This document shows, piece after piece, positions 23,769-33,026 of a stretch of 64,000 nucleotides of DNA. Origin of the DNA: Arthrobacter sp. ISL-65 (GTDB taxonomy: Bacteria > Actinomycetota > Actinomycetes > Actinomycetales > Micrococcaceae); NCBI RefSeq assembly GCF_018613795.1, contig NZ_JAGGPN010000038.1, forward strand, positions 124,001 through 188,000, read 5' to 3'. The first letter of the stretch is position 1; every line of letters starts with the position of its first letter. A model generated the notes under the pieces. That model made no database searches. It was not told the origin of the DNA and saw only the letters and a list, made by a program, of their open reading frames with translations. The translations under genes and the position numbers were made by a program.

Positions 23769-25823
23769 ATGCGGTCAATGTTGAAACGTGTTCTCGCCGT
23801 GATCGGCCTGACGGGAATGCTGGCGGTTCCGGCCGCGGCAGCCTGGGCGGACGATCCGGTAACCATCCCCTCCGGCCAGAACATCGTCGACGACGCCAAC
23901 GTCCTCGGCAGCCGCAAGGGCGAAGTTGAGGACTCCATCCAGAAACTCCTCAAGGACCACAAGTACAACCTGTACGTGGTCACCGTGAAGTCATTCGAAA
24001 ATCCCACTGATGGCAAATCATGGGGACAGGCCGTGGCCACCAAAAAGGGCATGGGCAGGGCGGACGTTCTGCTGGCGATCTCCACCGATGGGCACTATTA
24101 CTTCGCCCCCAACACGGCGAGCTCCATAGCGTCGAAGACGGGGAACATCACGCAGAACGCCATCGCGGCCAACCTCGGCGGCGGCAAGAGAGACTTTGCG
24201 CAGGCCGCCATTGATACTGCGGCCGCCATCGGCGACGCAGCAGGCGGCGGAAGCGGCACAGTCCCCTCGGGCGCCGGTGCGGGCACGGCCGTCCTCGTGG
24301 GCGCCGGCGTCGTGGCCGCCGGTGGCGCGGGCACATATCTATACCTGCGCAACAGGCGCAAGAAGGCAGGACAAGCGTCCAGCGCAAGCTACGGCCCGCA
24401 GGGCGCCGAACTCGATCCCCTGGCCGGCATGAGCATCGACGATCTGCGCAGGAAGAGCGGCTCCCTGCTCATCGAAGCCGACGACGCGATCAAATCGAGC
24501 GAACAGGAACTGGGCTTCGCGGAGGCGCAATACGGGGAAGCGGCCGTGGGCAACTTCACCAAGGCGCTCCAGGAAGCAAAGGCGCACATGTCCGAGTCGT
24601 TCAAGCTGCAGCAGCAGCTGGACGACCACATCCCCGACACCGAAGAACAGCAGCGCAGCTGGCTCGGCGAAATCATCAGGCGGTCCGAAGCGGCTCTGGC
24701 GTCGCTGCAGGAGCAGAAGGCCGACTTCGACTCGCTGCGCGAACTCGAGAAGAACGCACCCCGGGCACTCGCGGCCGTGGACGCGGGCGCCGCGGAGGCA
24801 GACGCGAAGATCGCCCGGGCGGAGCAGACCTTGGCGGAACTGCGCGGCAAGTATGCGGACAGCGCTCTCGCCCAGATCTCGGACAACATTCTGCAGGCCA
24901 AAGAGCGGCTGACCTTCGTGCAGAATGCCAGCGCCACCGCGCGTGAAAAGCTCGCATCCGGAGAGAGCAGTCTCGCCGCCGTGGCCGTCCGGGCGTCGGA
25001 GGAGAGCCTGCACCAGACGAACGTGCTACTGGACGCAATCTCCAAGGTCGCTGGCAACCTGGACTCGGCCCGTCAGGGACTGGAGTCCGCTGTTGTGGAC
25101 ACATCCCAGGACCTTGCCCAAGCGCGGGCCATGATCCAATCCGGTGCCCACCCGGAGCTCGAGGGGCCGGTGGCCGGGGTCGAAGCGGCCCTCGCCCGCG
25201 TGAAGAGCGAAATCCAGAGCGGCAAGATTGACCCCATCGCCACTCTGGAGCGGGTCGAATCGGCCCACCAGACCCTCGACCAGGCCCTGGGCGGGATCCG
25301 GGACCAACAGGAGCAGGCCCGCAGGGCACAGGCCTCGCTGCAGCAGACCATCATGTCCGCCCAGGCCCAGATCAGTGCCACGTCGGATTACATCACCGCC
25401 CGCCGCGGCGGTGTGGGCACCGAGGCGCGGACCCGCCTGGCAGAGGCCCAGCGCAACCTCGATTACGCGCTGTCCATCTCACGCAACGACCCCGTGACCG
25501 CGCTGACCTACGCGCAGCAAGCGCATGCGCTGGCTGCCCAGGCAGCCCAGCTGGCCCAGTCCGACGTCGACAGCTTTGGGTACGCCAACCAGGGGTACGG
25601 CCAGGGATACGGGCGCGGCGGCATGTTCGGCGGCGGCGGCGGAGGCGGCGGCCTGGGCGGCGCCATCCTTGGCGGCATCCTCATCAACTCAATCCTCAAC
25701 GGCGGCAGCGGCGGCGGCTGGGGCGGCGGCCACAGCGACGGCGGCGGCTGGGGCGGCGACTCCGGCGACTCCGGCGGCTTCGGCGGCGGCGACTTCGGCG
25801 GCGGCGACTCGGGCAGTTTCTAG
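23769..25823 (+). CDS. TPM-domain membrane protein with coiled coil and Gly-rich tail
   Basis: 684 aa. Signal peptide (1-28), TPM domain outside the membrane at about 38-155 (IVDDANVLGSRKGEVEDSIQ; YVVTVKSFENPTDGKSWGQ; GRADVLLAISTDGHYYFAP), one transmembrane helix at about 175-195, a cytoplasmic coiled-coil region of about 350 residues, then a Gly/Ser/Trp-rich tail. AAGGG lies 6 bp before the ATG. It is followed 110 bp later by pspA, so a shared role in membrane upkeep is likely but not shown. TPM proteins include phosphatases and assembly factors. Confidence 0.82.
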   Translation: MRSMLKRVLAVIGLTGMLAVPAAAAWADDPVTIPSGQNIVDDANVLGSRKGEVEDSIQKLLKDHKYNLYVVTVKSFENPTDGKSWGQAVATKKGMGRADVLLAISTDGHYYFAPNTASSIASKTGNITQNAIAANLGGGKRDFAQAAIDTAAAIGDAAGGGSGTVPSGAGAGTAVLVGAGVVAAGGAGTYLYLRNRRKKAGQASSASYGPQGAELDPLAGMSIDDLRRKSGSLLIEADDAIKSSEQELGFAEAQYGEAAVGNFTKALQEAKAHMSESFKLQQQLDDHIPDTEEQQRSWLGEIIRRSEAALASLQEQKADFDSLRELEKNAPRALAAVDAGAAEADAKIARAEQTLAELRGKYADSALAQISDNILQAKERLTFVQNASATAREKLASGESSLAAVAVRASEESLHQTNVLLDAISKVAGNLDSARQGLESAVVDTSQDLAQARAMIQSGAHPELEGPVAGVEAALARVKSEIQSGKIDPIATLERVESAHQTLDQALGGIRDQQEQARRAQASLQQTIMSAQAQISATSDYITARRGGVGTEARTRLAEAQRNLDYALSISRNDPVTALTYAQQAHALAAQAAQLAQSDVDSFGYANQGYGQGYGRGGMFGGGGGGGGLGGAILGGILINSILNGGSGGGWGGGHSDGGGWGGDSGDSGGFGGGDFGGGDSGSF

Positions 25824-25932
25824 CCGGCAAGACTCAGCGACGGCCGGTGCATCGGGGCCGGCGGGTGGAAGCAGTACATCAACAGTTCACTGAAATCAGT
25901 GGCACATACGGAGCAGGACGAAAGGTAACACC

Positions 25933-26727
25933 ATGGTTAAGCAGTCCATTTTCGGCCGCATGGCGCAGCTCGCTAAAGCGAACATCAATTCCTTGCTGGA
26001 CCAGGCCGAGGACCCGCAGAAGATGCTCGACCAGATGGTGCGGGACTACACCAACAACATCGCCGAGGCCGAGTCCGCAGTGGCGCAGACCATCGGTAAC
26101 CTCCGGATGCTGCAGGACGACTACAACGAGGACGTGAAGAACGCCCAGGACTGGGGCAACAAGGCTCTTGCGGCTTCACGCAAGGCCGATGAGTACCGCG
26201 GCAACGGCAACGCCTCCGATGCCCAAAAGTTCGATAACTTGGCAAAAGTTGCCCTGCAGCGCCAGATGGCTTCCGAAAGCGAGGCCAAGGCCGCTGAACC
26301 GAGCATCGCATCACAGACGGACGTGGTGGACCGCCTTAAGACCGGACTCGACCAGATGAAGGGCAAGCTGAACCAGCTCACGAGTAAGCGCAATGAACTG
26401 GTCGCCCGCTCCAAGACTGCGGCTGCCCAATCCCAGGTCCACGATGCCCTGAAGAGCATCGACATCATGGACCCGACAAGCGAGGTTGGCCGATTCGAAG
26501 AGAAGATCCGGCGCGAGGAAGCCAAAGTCCGCGGCCAGCAGGAGCTCGCGGAGTCGAGCCTTGACGCCCAGTTCAACCAGCTTGAGGACCTCGGTGAGCA
26601 GACGGAAATCGAGGCCCGCCTGGCGGCACTGAAGTCCGGGAACGCGAAGCCGGCCATTGGGGCAGGAGGCACCGCGGCGGCCGCGTCCGCGAACACGGTG
26701 GACGAGGAAGACTTCGACAAGCTGTAA
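25933..26727 (+). CDS. pspA: PspA/IM30 (ESCRT-III-like) membrane-protecting protein
   Basis: 264 aa, almost all alpha-helical coiled coil. The family start FGRMAQLAKANINSLLDQAE is followed by DPQKMLDQMVRDYTNNIAEA; the C-terminal helix and an acidic end (TVDEEDFDKL) are also seen. PspA proteins coat damaged membranes. AAAGG precedes the ATG. It follows the TPM protein and ends at a strong hairpin. PspF is not expected in actinobacteria and is absent. Confidence 0.92.
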   Translation: MVKQSIFGRMAQLAKANINSLLDQAEDPQKMLDQMVRDYTNNIAEAESAVAQTIGNLRMLQDDYNEDVKNAQDWGNKALAASRKADEYRGNGNASDAQKFDNLAKVALQRQMASESEAKAAEPSIASQTDVVDRLKTGLDQMKGKLNQLTSKRNELVARSKTAAAQSQVHDALKSIDIMDPTSEVGRFEEKIRREEAKVRGQQELAESSLDAQFNQLEDLGEQTEIEARLAALKSGNAKPAIGAGGTAAAASANTVDEEDFDKL

Positions 26728-26749
26728 GGCTGCGGCCCGCACGGGCGCC

Positions 26750-26791
26750 ACGGCAGGGGTCGGGATCCACATGGATCCCGGCCCCTGCCGT
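26750..26791 (+). terminator. Terminator hairpin after pspA
   Basis: 19-bp stem with one G-T pair (ACGGCAGGGGTCGGGATCC, loop ACAT) 22 bp past the stop; weak T tract. Confidence 0.65.
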
Positions 26792-26815
26792 TTCCAGGAC
26801 GTGTAGCGTGAATCC

Positions 26816-28240
26816 ATGGCTTCCACCGTTGTCTGGCTCCGTGACGACCTGCGCCTCGACGACAACCCCGCTCTCGGCGCCGCGGCCGCACTGCCTGATC
26901 CGATGACGGTTGTGTACATCCTCGACGAGGACTCCGCCGGCATCCGCCCGCTGGGCGCCGCGGCGAGGTGGTGGCTCCATCACTCCCTGTCCGCCCTGGC
27001 CGCCGGCCTCGAAGAGCGCGGGGCACGGCTTCTGCTGCGCCGGGGCGACGCCGCTCAGGTCATCAAGGATCTGGCCCTTGAAACCGGCGCCGGAAGATTG
27101 TTCTGGAACCGGCTGTACGGTCAGCCGGAGCGGACCATCGACGCCGGCATCACCGACTGGGCTGCCGGGCAGGGCATCGAGGCCACCAGCTTCCAGGCAA
27201 ACCTGCTGTTCGAGCCGTGGACGGTGCGCACCGGCTCGGGCGGGCCGTACAGGGTTTTCACACCGTTCTGGCGTTCCTGCCTTGCCGGAACCGAACCGCG
27301 GCTGCCGGCCGATGCCCCGGAGGAGTTGCCGCAGCCCGCGGCAGGAAGGTCCGGCCACCCGCCGGCCGGTGACCGCCTCGATAGCTGGCGGCTCCTCCCC
27401 CGCAAGCCGGACTGGAGTGGAGGCCTCGCCGGGACCTGGACCCCGGGCGAGGACGGCGCCCACGACCGGCTGGAAGATTTTCTCGACGGGCCCGTGGAGG
27501 ACTACGGCAGGGGCCGCGACTTCCCGGGCGTTGAGGGCACCAGCCGCCTCTCACCGCACCTGCGCTTCGGCGAGATCAGTCCCTTCCGCGTCTGGCACTC
27601 CCTGCGGGAACGCTTCCCCCGCCACGCACCTGCCGACGTCGGGATCTTCCGGAGCGAATTGGGCTGGCGTGAATTCTGCTGGCAGCTGCTGTACGAGAAT
27701 CCGGACCTGGCCACGAAAAACTACCGCCGGGAGTTCGACCACTTTGCCTGGCAAACGCCGTCGGACTCCGAACTGGATGCCTGGCAGCAGGGGCGCACCG
27801 GCTACCCCCTGGTGGATGCCGGCATGCGGCAGCTGTGGCAGACGGGCTGGATGCACAACAGGGTCCGCATGGCTGCGGCGTCGTTCCTGGTGAAGAACAT
27901 GCTTGCGGACTGGCGCGTGGGAGAGGCCTGGTTCTGGGATACCCTGGTCGACGCCGACGCGGCGAACAACCCGGCCAACTGGCAATGGGTTGCAGGCTCA
28001 GGCGCGGACGCGTCCCCTTACTTCCGCATCTTCAACCCGGTGACGCAGAGCAAGAAGTTCGACGCCGGAGGCAGCTACCTGCGCGGCTACATACCGGAAC
28101 TGGCTGACCTGGATGACCGGACGGTGCACGAGCCGTGGAAGGACCCGGCGGGAGCTCCCGGTTACCCCGAACCTCTGGTGAGCCTGCAGGAATCTCGGGA
28201 ACGGGCGCTGGACACCTACCAGCGGCTTAAGGACAGCTAG
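26816..28240 (+). CDS. phr: Deoxyribodipyrimidine photolyase
   Basis: Repairs UV pyrimidine dimers with light. 474 aa. N-terminal antenna-binding domain (TVVWLRDDLRLDDNPAL), C-terminal FAD domain with GTSRLSPHLRFGEISPFRVW, GYPLVDAGMRQLWQTGWMHN and DADAANNPANWQWVAGSG. These match class I CPD photolyases, including the conserved Trp and Asn residues around FAD. Stands alone between pspA and a convergent cytochrome gene (18 bp gap). Confidence 0.95.
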   Translation: MASTVVWLRDDLRLDDNPALGAAAALPDPMTVVYILDEDSAGIRPLGAAARWWLHHSLSALAAGLEERGARLLLRRGDAAQVIKDLALETGAGRLFWNRLYGQPERTIDAGITDWAAGQGIEATSFQANLLFEPWTVRTGSGGPYRVFTPFWRSCLAGTEPRLPADAPEELPQPAAGRSGHPPAGDRLDSWRLLPRKPDWSGGLAGTWTPGEDGAHDRLEDFLDGPVEDYGRGRDFPGVEGTSRLSPHLRFGEISPFRVWHSLRERFPRHAPADVGIFRSELGWREFCWQLLYENPDLATKNYRREFDHFAWQTPSDSELDAWQQGRTGYPLVDAGMRQLWQTGWMHNRVRMAAASFLVKNMLADWRVGEAWFWDTLVDADAANNPANWQWVAGSGADASPYFRIFNPVTQSKKFDAGGSYLRGYIPELADLDDRTVHEPWKDPAGAPGYPEPLVSLQESRERALDTYQRLKDS

Positions 28241-28258
28241 ACGCGAGGCCGGCGCAGG

Positions 28259-29194
28259 CTAGCGGCTGGTGACCTTGCCCATGAGGGACGCGATAGGGCG
28301 CAGGAACAGGGGCCGGGCCAGGAACCACGCCGCAACCATCACGGCGACTGAAGCCACGAAGAACCAGAAGCCGACCCAGCTCACGTCGTCGCTGCCGCCG
28401 TACATGTGGTTGAGGTTCCGGAGCGCGCCCGTGGCCAGGACCAGAAACACGTGCACCACAATGAAGGCCACGAAGTAGATCATCACCGGGAAGTGCACTG
28501 CGCGGGCGGCCTCGATCGGGAAGGCCTTGTTCAGCCCGGAGGCCTTTTTGGGCCACGCGGCGGACATGCGCACGCCCGTGATGAAGGCCAGCGGAGCCGC
28601 GATAAACACGGTGGCGAAGTAGGTCAGCAGCTGCAGGGCGTTGTAGTTGACCCAGCCGTTCTCCGTGGGCCAGTTCAGCGAAGCGTACTGCAGGGCGGCC
28701 GAGGCGGCGTTCGGGAAAACATCCCACGATGTGGGAACGATCCGCGTCCACTGGCCGGTCGCGAACAGCAGGATCACAAAGACGAGCCCGTTCAGGATCC
28801 ACAGCGCATCGAGCGTGAGGTGGAACCAGAGTTCCAGGCTGATCTTCGTAGGGGCCGTCCTGGTCCTGATGAGCCCCTTGTTGTTACGGGTCCAGTAACC
28901 GCCGGGGCGTGTGGTGGTGCGGACCTGCCAGCCCGAACGGATGATGAGCAGCAGGAAGAAGGCGTTCAGGAAATGCTGCCAGGCCAGCCAGGCCGGGAAG
29001 CCGACGGGGGCGCCGGCGGGAAGTTCCGAATGCCCCGGGTAGTCCGCCACGAACGACCGAACGGCAGGCAGTCCGGTCATCCACTTTGCGAGGAGCACCA
29101 CCAGCACGAGGGCCACGAGCGCCGCAGGCACCGCCCAGTACAGCCTGGCGCGCTTGCCCCTGGCGGTGCCGGACTTGTTCTTCGTTGTGGACAT
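28259..29194 (-). CDS. b-type cytochrome/cytochrome b561-like membrane protein
   Basis: 311 aa from the ATG at 29194; the frame is open to 29335 but the extra residues are not membrane-like. About five transmembrane helices. Histidines in helices are candidates for haem ligands (AWQHFLNAFFLLLI; LWFHLTLDALWIL; VHFPVMIYFVAFIVVHVF). It resembles the Ni/Fe-hydrogenase/formate-dehydrogenase b-type subunits that carry electrons to or from a partner. No hydrogenase or molybdenum enzyme gene is adjacent, so the partner is unknown. Confidence 0.75.
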   Translation of the reverse strand: MSTTKNKSGTARGKRARLYWAVPAALVALVLVVLLAKWMTGLPAVRSFVADYPGHSELPAGAPVGFPAWLAWQHFLNAFFLLLIIRSGWQVRTTTRPGGYWTRNNKGLIRTRTAPTKISLELWFHLTLDALWILNGLVFVILLFATGQWTRIVPTSWDVFPNAASAALQYASLNWPTENGWVNYNALQLLTYFATVFIAAPLAFITGVRMSAAWPKKASGLNKAFPIEAARAVHFPVMIYFVAFIVVHVFLVLATGALRNLNHMYGGSDDVSWVGFWFFVASVAVMVAAWFLARPLFLRPIASLMGKVTSR

Positions 29195-29320
29195 CGAACT
29201 ACACATTCCTCTCGAGAATGACTGACCAGTGTGGACGCCGTGCGCCGGCCAGGAATTCCGGGCCCTGCGAAAGAGAATACTAGGAACCCGGAGCACATGA
29301 ACAAATACTCCGGTAATGCA

Positions 29321-29353
29321 GGAAGCCCCGACCACACTGTGGTCAGGGCTTCC
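29321..29353 (-). terminator. Terminator after initiator tRNA copy 1
   Basis: GGAAGCCCCGACCACA with its near-complement at 29338-29353 (one mismatch), directly past the tRNA 3' end. Confidence 0.6.
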
Positions 29354-29359
29354 TTCTTG

Positions 29360-29433
29360 TTGCGGGGACAGGATTTGAACCTGTGACCTCTGGGTTATGA
29401 GCCCAGCGAGCTACCGAACTGCTCCACCCCGCG
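29360..29433 (-). tRNA. Initiator tRNA-fMet (CAU), copy 1
   Basis: 74 nt without encoded CCA. Acceptor strand CGCGGGG pairs with CCCCGCA leaving the C1-A72 mismatch of initiators. Anticodon loop CTCATAA is framed by the GGG/CCC stem typical of fMet tRNA. TTC-containing T loop GTTCAAATC. A TAGGGT-like -10 lies upstream on the minus strand. Confidence 0.95.
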
Positions 29434-29551
29434 TCGCTTGGTTAACACTACCCTACTTTTGCGGGCGCTTTGACCACTGCTGTTTCGCCTGGGCTACGTA
29501 CCGCCGACGCGCGGTCTTTCGAAGCGAAGCGCGCTCCCCCGGCAGCAAGTC

Positions 29552-29609
29552 TCCGGCAGGACAAATCCGGACAGGACAACTCCGGACAGGCAGGAATATT
29601 CCGGACAGC
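29552..29609. repeat. Short tandem repeat between the tRNA genes
   Basis: Four copies of TCCGG(A)CAGGACAAN, starting at 29552, 29566, 29581 and 29600, of 14, 15 and 19 bp, the last partial. No coding role seen. It lies in the 221-bp gap between the two tRNA genes. Confidence 0.55.
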
Positions 29610-29610
29610 A

Positions 29611-29648
29611 AAAAACCCGGACCACCAAAACGGTGATCCGGGTTTTTT
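29611..29648. terminator. Terminator after initiator tRNA copy 2, bidirectional
   Basis: AAAACCCGGA and TCCGGGTTTT arms with CACC/GGTG inside and A and T tracts on both sides, 7 bp from the tRNA 3' end on the minus strand. Confidence 0.8.
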
Positions 29649-29654
29649 CTTCAG

Positions 29655-29728
29655 TTGCGGGGACAGGATTTGAACCTGTGACCTCTGGGTTATGAGCCCA
29701 GCGAGCTACCGAACTGCTCCACCCCGCG
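29655..29728 (-). tRNA. Initiator tRNA-fMet (CAU), copy 2
   Basis: Identical over all 74 nt to the copy at 29360-29433, again with C1-A72 and three G-C anticodon pairs. Flanks are alike for only a few bases. A TAGAGT -10-like box precedes it. Confidence 0.95.
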
Positions 29729-29820
29729 TCGCAAGAACTACTCTACCGGCCGGTGAACAGGAGGCCAAATCCAAACGACGTGATCTGCGTCTCGGGGAAT
29801 CCGAAAGCTCTGATATGCCC

Positions 29821-29858
29821 AAGGCCGGCCCATCCCCGCATGGGGAGGGGCCGGCCTT
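29821..29858 (-). terminator. Terminator hairpin after the UPF0182 gene
   Basis: 17-bp arms (AAGGCCGGCCCATCCCC and complement, one mismatch) 51 bp past the stop of the minus-strand gene. Confidence 0.6.
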
Positions 29859-29908
29859 GCGATTCAGCTGCCTGGATTTACCTGCTGGTTAGCTCAGCTA
29901 CTGGCCGG

Positions 29909-32896
29909 TCAGCTGCTGGGTGTCGGCGTCGGCGTTGCGGACGGCGAGGTCGGGCTGCTGGCCGTGCCTGTACTGCCAATCCTGGCCTCGGCGTCGAGTG
30001 CTTTCTTCAGTGCCGCTGACAGCTTCTTCTGCTGCTCGCCGTACGCCGCAAAGTCGCCCTTGGCCAGCGCCTCCTGGCCGGCCTTGATGGCCGCGTTCGC
30101 TTCATCCAGCGCGGCCTTCAGCGCCGCCTTGGCGTCCGCCGCGGGGGCCGGAGTGGCGCCTCCGCCGCTGGGCGGTGCGGGCGTCTGCCCGTTGTTGTCG
30201 GAGTCACCGGCCGTCGCTCCGGACCGGCCACCAAACAGCTGGTTGAGAGCCTCGTCCAAGGTGGGCGCGAAACCGATCTTGTCGCCAAAGGCCACGAGCA
30301 CCCTCTGCAGTGTCGGATAGGACGTTTCACCCGTGGACTTGAGGTACACCGGCTGGATGTAGAGCATGCCCCGGCCGGCAGGAAGCGTCAGCAGGTTGCC
30401 GTTGAGCACATCCGACGCGCCCTGCCGCAGCAGGTTCAGCGCCTGGGAGACGGTGGGATCCGAATTGAATTTGTTCTGTGCCTGCCCGGGGCCGGGTACT
30501 TGGGCTTCCGGCGGAACCTGCAGCAGCCGGAGCTGCCCGTAGCTGTCCGCCTTGACGCCCTTCTTCGAGCCCGCGTCGGAATCCGCCGCGAGGAAGCCGT
30601 AGAGGACGTTGCGGGCGTTGTTGTTCACCACCTGCGGAATGTAGGACGACGTCAGCTGGAACGCCGGGGCCTTCTGGTCCGGCATCTGCAGTGACATGTA
30701 GAACGGCGGCTGCTTGACCTCCTCGGACACAGTGGGATCGTTCGGAACGCTCCACGCGTCGTCGTTCTTGTAGAAGCTCACGGGGTCCGTCACGTGGTAG
30801 CGGCCCAGCAGCTCACGCTGCACCTTGAACAGGTCCTCCGGGTAGCGGACGTGGCTCATGACAGCGGCGGACATCTCCGAATAAGGCTTCAGGGTGGAAG
30901 GGAACACCTTCTGCCAGGCCTTCAGGAGCGGGTCCTGGTCGTCCCAGGCGTAGAGCGTGACGGAACCGTCGTAGGCGTCCACCGTGGCCTTGACCGAGTT
31001 GCGGATGTAGTTGACGGAGCTGTTGGGCAGCGCCACGTTGCGGCCGGCGGTGGTCTGCGAATCCGTGGTGGCGTCGGAGAGCTGCTCCTGCTGCGAGTAC
31101 GGGTAGTACTGGCTGGTGGTGTAGCCGTCCACGATCCACTTGACCCGGCCATCAACGACGGCGGGGTAGGCGTTGCCGTCCACCGTCAGGTAGGGGGCCA
31201 CCTTCTGCACGCGTTCCCGCGGGTTGCGTTCGTACATGATCTGGGAGGCGTCGTTCACGCCGTCGGACAGCAGCAGGTCCGAGGACTGGAACTTGATTGA
31301 GTACAGGACCTTGTTGAAGAAGCTTCCGACGTTCGGCCCGCCGTTGCCGGTGAAGGTGTACTGGGTCTCGCCGCCTTCCTTGGACGCCGGGCGGTCCTGC
31401 TCGCGGTGCGGTGCGCCTTCCGGGGCACCCACGATCGAGTACTCCGGGGAGTCCTCGCCGAAGTAGATCCGGGGTTCGTAGGTTGTGTCGTTGCCGAGGA
31501 CGCCAGTGGACGGGATACCGGACTGCAGGAACTCCGGCTTTCCGTCGACCGTGAACTTGTTGCCCTTCGCGGCCACGACGCCGTAGCCGTGGGTGTAGAC
31601 GATGTGGCGGTTCAGCCAGGACTGCTGGTCAGCGCTGAGGCCGTCCGGGTTCAGCTCGCGCACGGCGATGACGGTGTCCTGCATCTTGCCGTCCACCATG
31701 TACCGGTCGACGTTGAGCGCCTTGGGGAACTGGTAGTACGGGCGGAACTGCTCAAGCTGCGAGAAGGCGTCCGAGATCAGGTTCGGGTCCAGGAGCCGGA
31801 TGTTGGCCGTGGTCTGGGCGTCCGGGGCCAGGGCGCCGGCGGTGGTGGTGGTGGTGGCGTTGTACCGCTCCACCTTCACCTGGTCCAGGCCGTAGGCTGC
31901 CCGGGTCATGCCGATGTTGCGCTCGATATATTTCCGTTCCAGGGTCTGCTCTGACGGGCGGACCTGGAACTGCTGGATGACCCACGGGTAGACGCCGCCG
32001 GCCAGGATGGAGGTGATGACCAGCATCGCCGTGCCGATGACCGGAAGCCGCCACTTGCCGATGACGGCAGCCACGATGAAGAGGATGGCGACGAGGGCCG
32101 CCGCCACGGCCAGGATCGCCTTCGTGGGGATCACGGCGTTGACGTCGGTGTACAGCGCGCCGGCCCACCGGCCGCCGCTGTTCTGCAGCGCGGAGTAGCG
32201 GTCCAGCCAAAAGTTGATGCCCAGCAGGATCAGGAAGGAAGCGCCGGTGACTGCGAGGTGGATCTGCGCGGCGCGGCTGGTGAAGATGCCGCGTTCCATG
32301 ATCCTGATGCTGCCGTAGAGGTAGTGCGTAAGGATGCCCGCGATGCCGGCCACGATTGCCACGCTGATCAGGAACCCGGTGACAAAGCCCAGGAAGGGCA
32401 GCGTCATCAGGTAGAAACCGATGTCCAGTCCGAACTCCGGATCATTCTGACCGAAGGACTCCTGGTTGAAGAACAGCATGACCTTTTGCCACTGGCTGGA
32501 GGCGGCGCTGCCGGCGAAGAGCCCAAACAGCACAGGCAGCCCGATCATGACCACACGCCGGACGGGTTCCAGCTGCGCCTGGTAGCGGTTGAGGTTATCC
32601 CGGATTTCTGAGTCCGGCGCGTAGACGGGCCGGGCGTGGTAGGCGATGCGGATCGCGTAAAAAACGGCCGAGAACATGAGGAGGAAGCCGGCGGCAAAAA
32701 TGCCGATCCGCGCCAGGTTCTCCGTCAGGAACACTTCGAAGTAGCCAAGCTGCTGGTACCACAGGACGTCCGTCCACACATTGGCGAAGAAGATGAACCC
32801 GACAACAACCAGCGCAACGACGATGAGCGTGGGCGTCAACGCACCTCGCCTTGTCTGGAGTTTTCCGGGCGGGGTGGGGCTGGCAGGACGGGACAA
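29909..32896 (-). CDS. UPF0182 family large membrane protein
   Basis: 995 aa. About seven transmembrane helices in the first 330 residues (TLIVVALVVVGFIFFANVW; VVMIGLPVLFGLFAGSAASS; FYLMTLPFLGFVTGFLISV and others), then a large outside domain and a Pro/Thr-rich C-terminus with a coiled-coil stretch rich in Ala/Lys. The function of the family is not established. TTG start with GAGG 7 bp upstream. Its place next to the PDZ/S16 protein and the PF10103 protein matches the Mycobacterium tuberculosis Rv3193c-Rv3195 order. Confidence 0.9.
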   Translation of the reverse strand: MSRPASPTPPGKLQTRRGALTPTLIVVALVVVGFIFFANVWTDVLWYQQLGYFEVFLTENLARIGIFAAGFLLMFSAVFYAIRIAYHARPVYAPDSEIRDNLNRYQAQLEPVRRVVMIGLPVLFGLFAGSAASSQWQKVMLFFNQESFGQNDPEFGLDIGFYLMTLPFLGFVTGFLISVAIVAGIAGILTHYLYGSIRIMERGIFTSRAAQIHLAVTGASFLILLGINFWLDRYSALQNSGGRWAGALYTDVNAVIPTKAILAVAAALVAILFIVAAVIGKWRLPVIGTAMLVITSILAGGVYPWVIQQFQVRPSEQTLERKYIERNIGMTRAAYGLDQVKVERYNATTTTTAGALAPDAQTTANIRLLDPNLISDAFSQLEQFRPYYQFPKALNVDRYMVDGKMQDTVIAVRELNPDGLSADQQSWLNRHIVYTHGYGVVAAKGNKFTVDGKPEFLQSGIPSTGVLGNDTTYEPRIYFGEDSPEYSIVGAPEGAPHREQDRPASKEGGETQYTFTGNGGPNVGSFFNKVLYSIKFQSSDLLLSDGVNDASQIMYERNPRERVQKVAPYLTVDGNAYPAVVDGRVKWIVDGYTTSQYYPYSQQEQLSDATTDSQTTAGRNVALPNSSVNYIRNSVKATVDAYDGSVTLYAWDDQDPLLKAWQKVFPSTLKPYSEMSAAVMSHVRYPEDLFKVQRELLGRYHVTDPVSFYKNDDAWSVPNDPTVSEEVKQPPFYMSLQMPDQKAPAFQLTSSYIPQVVNNNARNVLYGFLAADSDAGSKKGVKADSYGQLRLLQVPPEAQVPGPGQAQNKFNSDPTVSQALNLLRQGASDVLNGNLLTLPAGRGMLYIQPVYLKSTGETSYPTLQRVLVAFGDKIGFAPTLDEALNQLFGGRSGATAGDSDNNGQTPAPPSGGGATPAPAADAKAALKAALDEANAAIKAGQEALAKGDFAAYGEQQKKLSAALKKALDAEARIGSTGTASSPTSPSATPTPTPSS

Positions 32897-33026
32897 ACTC
32901 GTACCTCATAGCTTTTGTCAGTTGCTGGTATTAATTTTAAGTTTTCAGTGGAAGGCCTGCATAGCGCCGGCGCCGGCTCTCAATTAGTGCCACGAGCGGA
33001 CCGGAGCCTTAGTTCCTCGATTTAGT

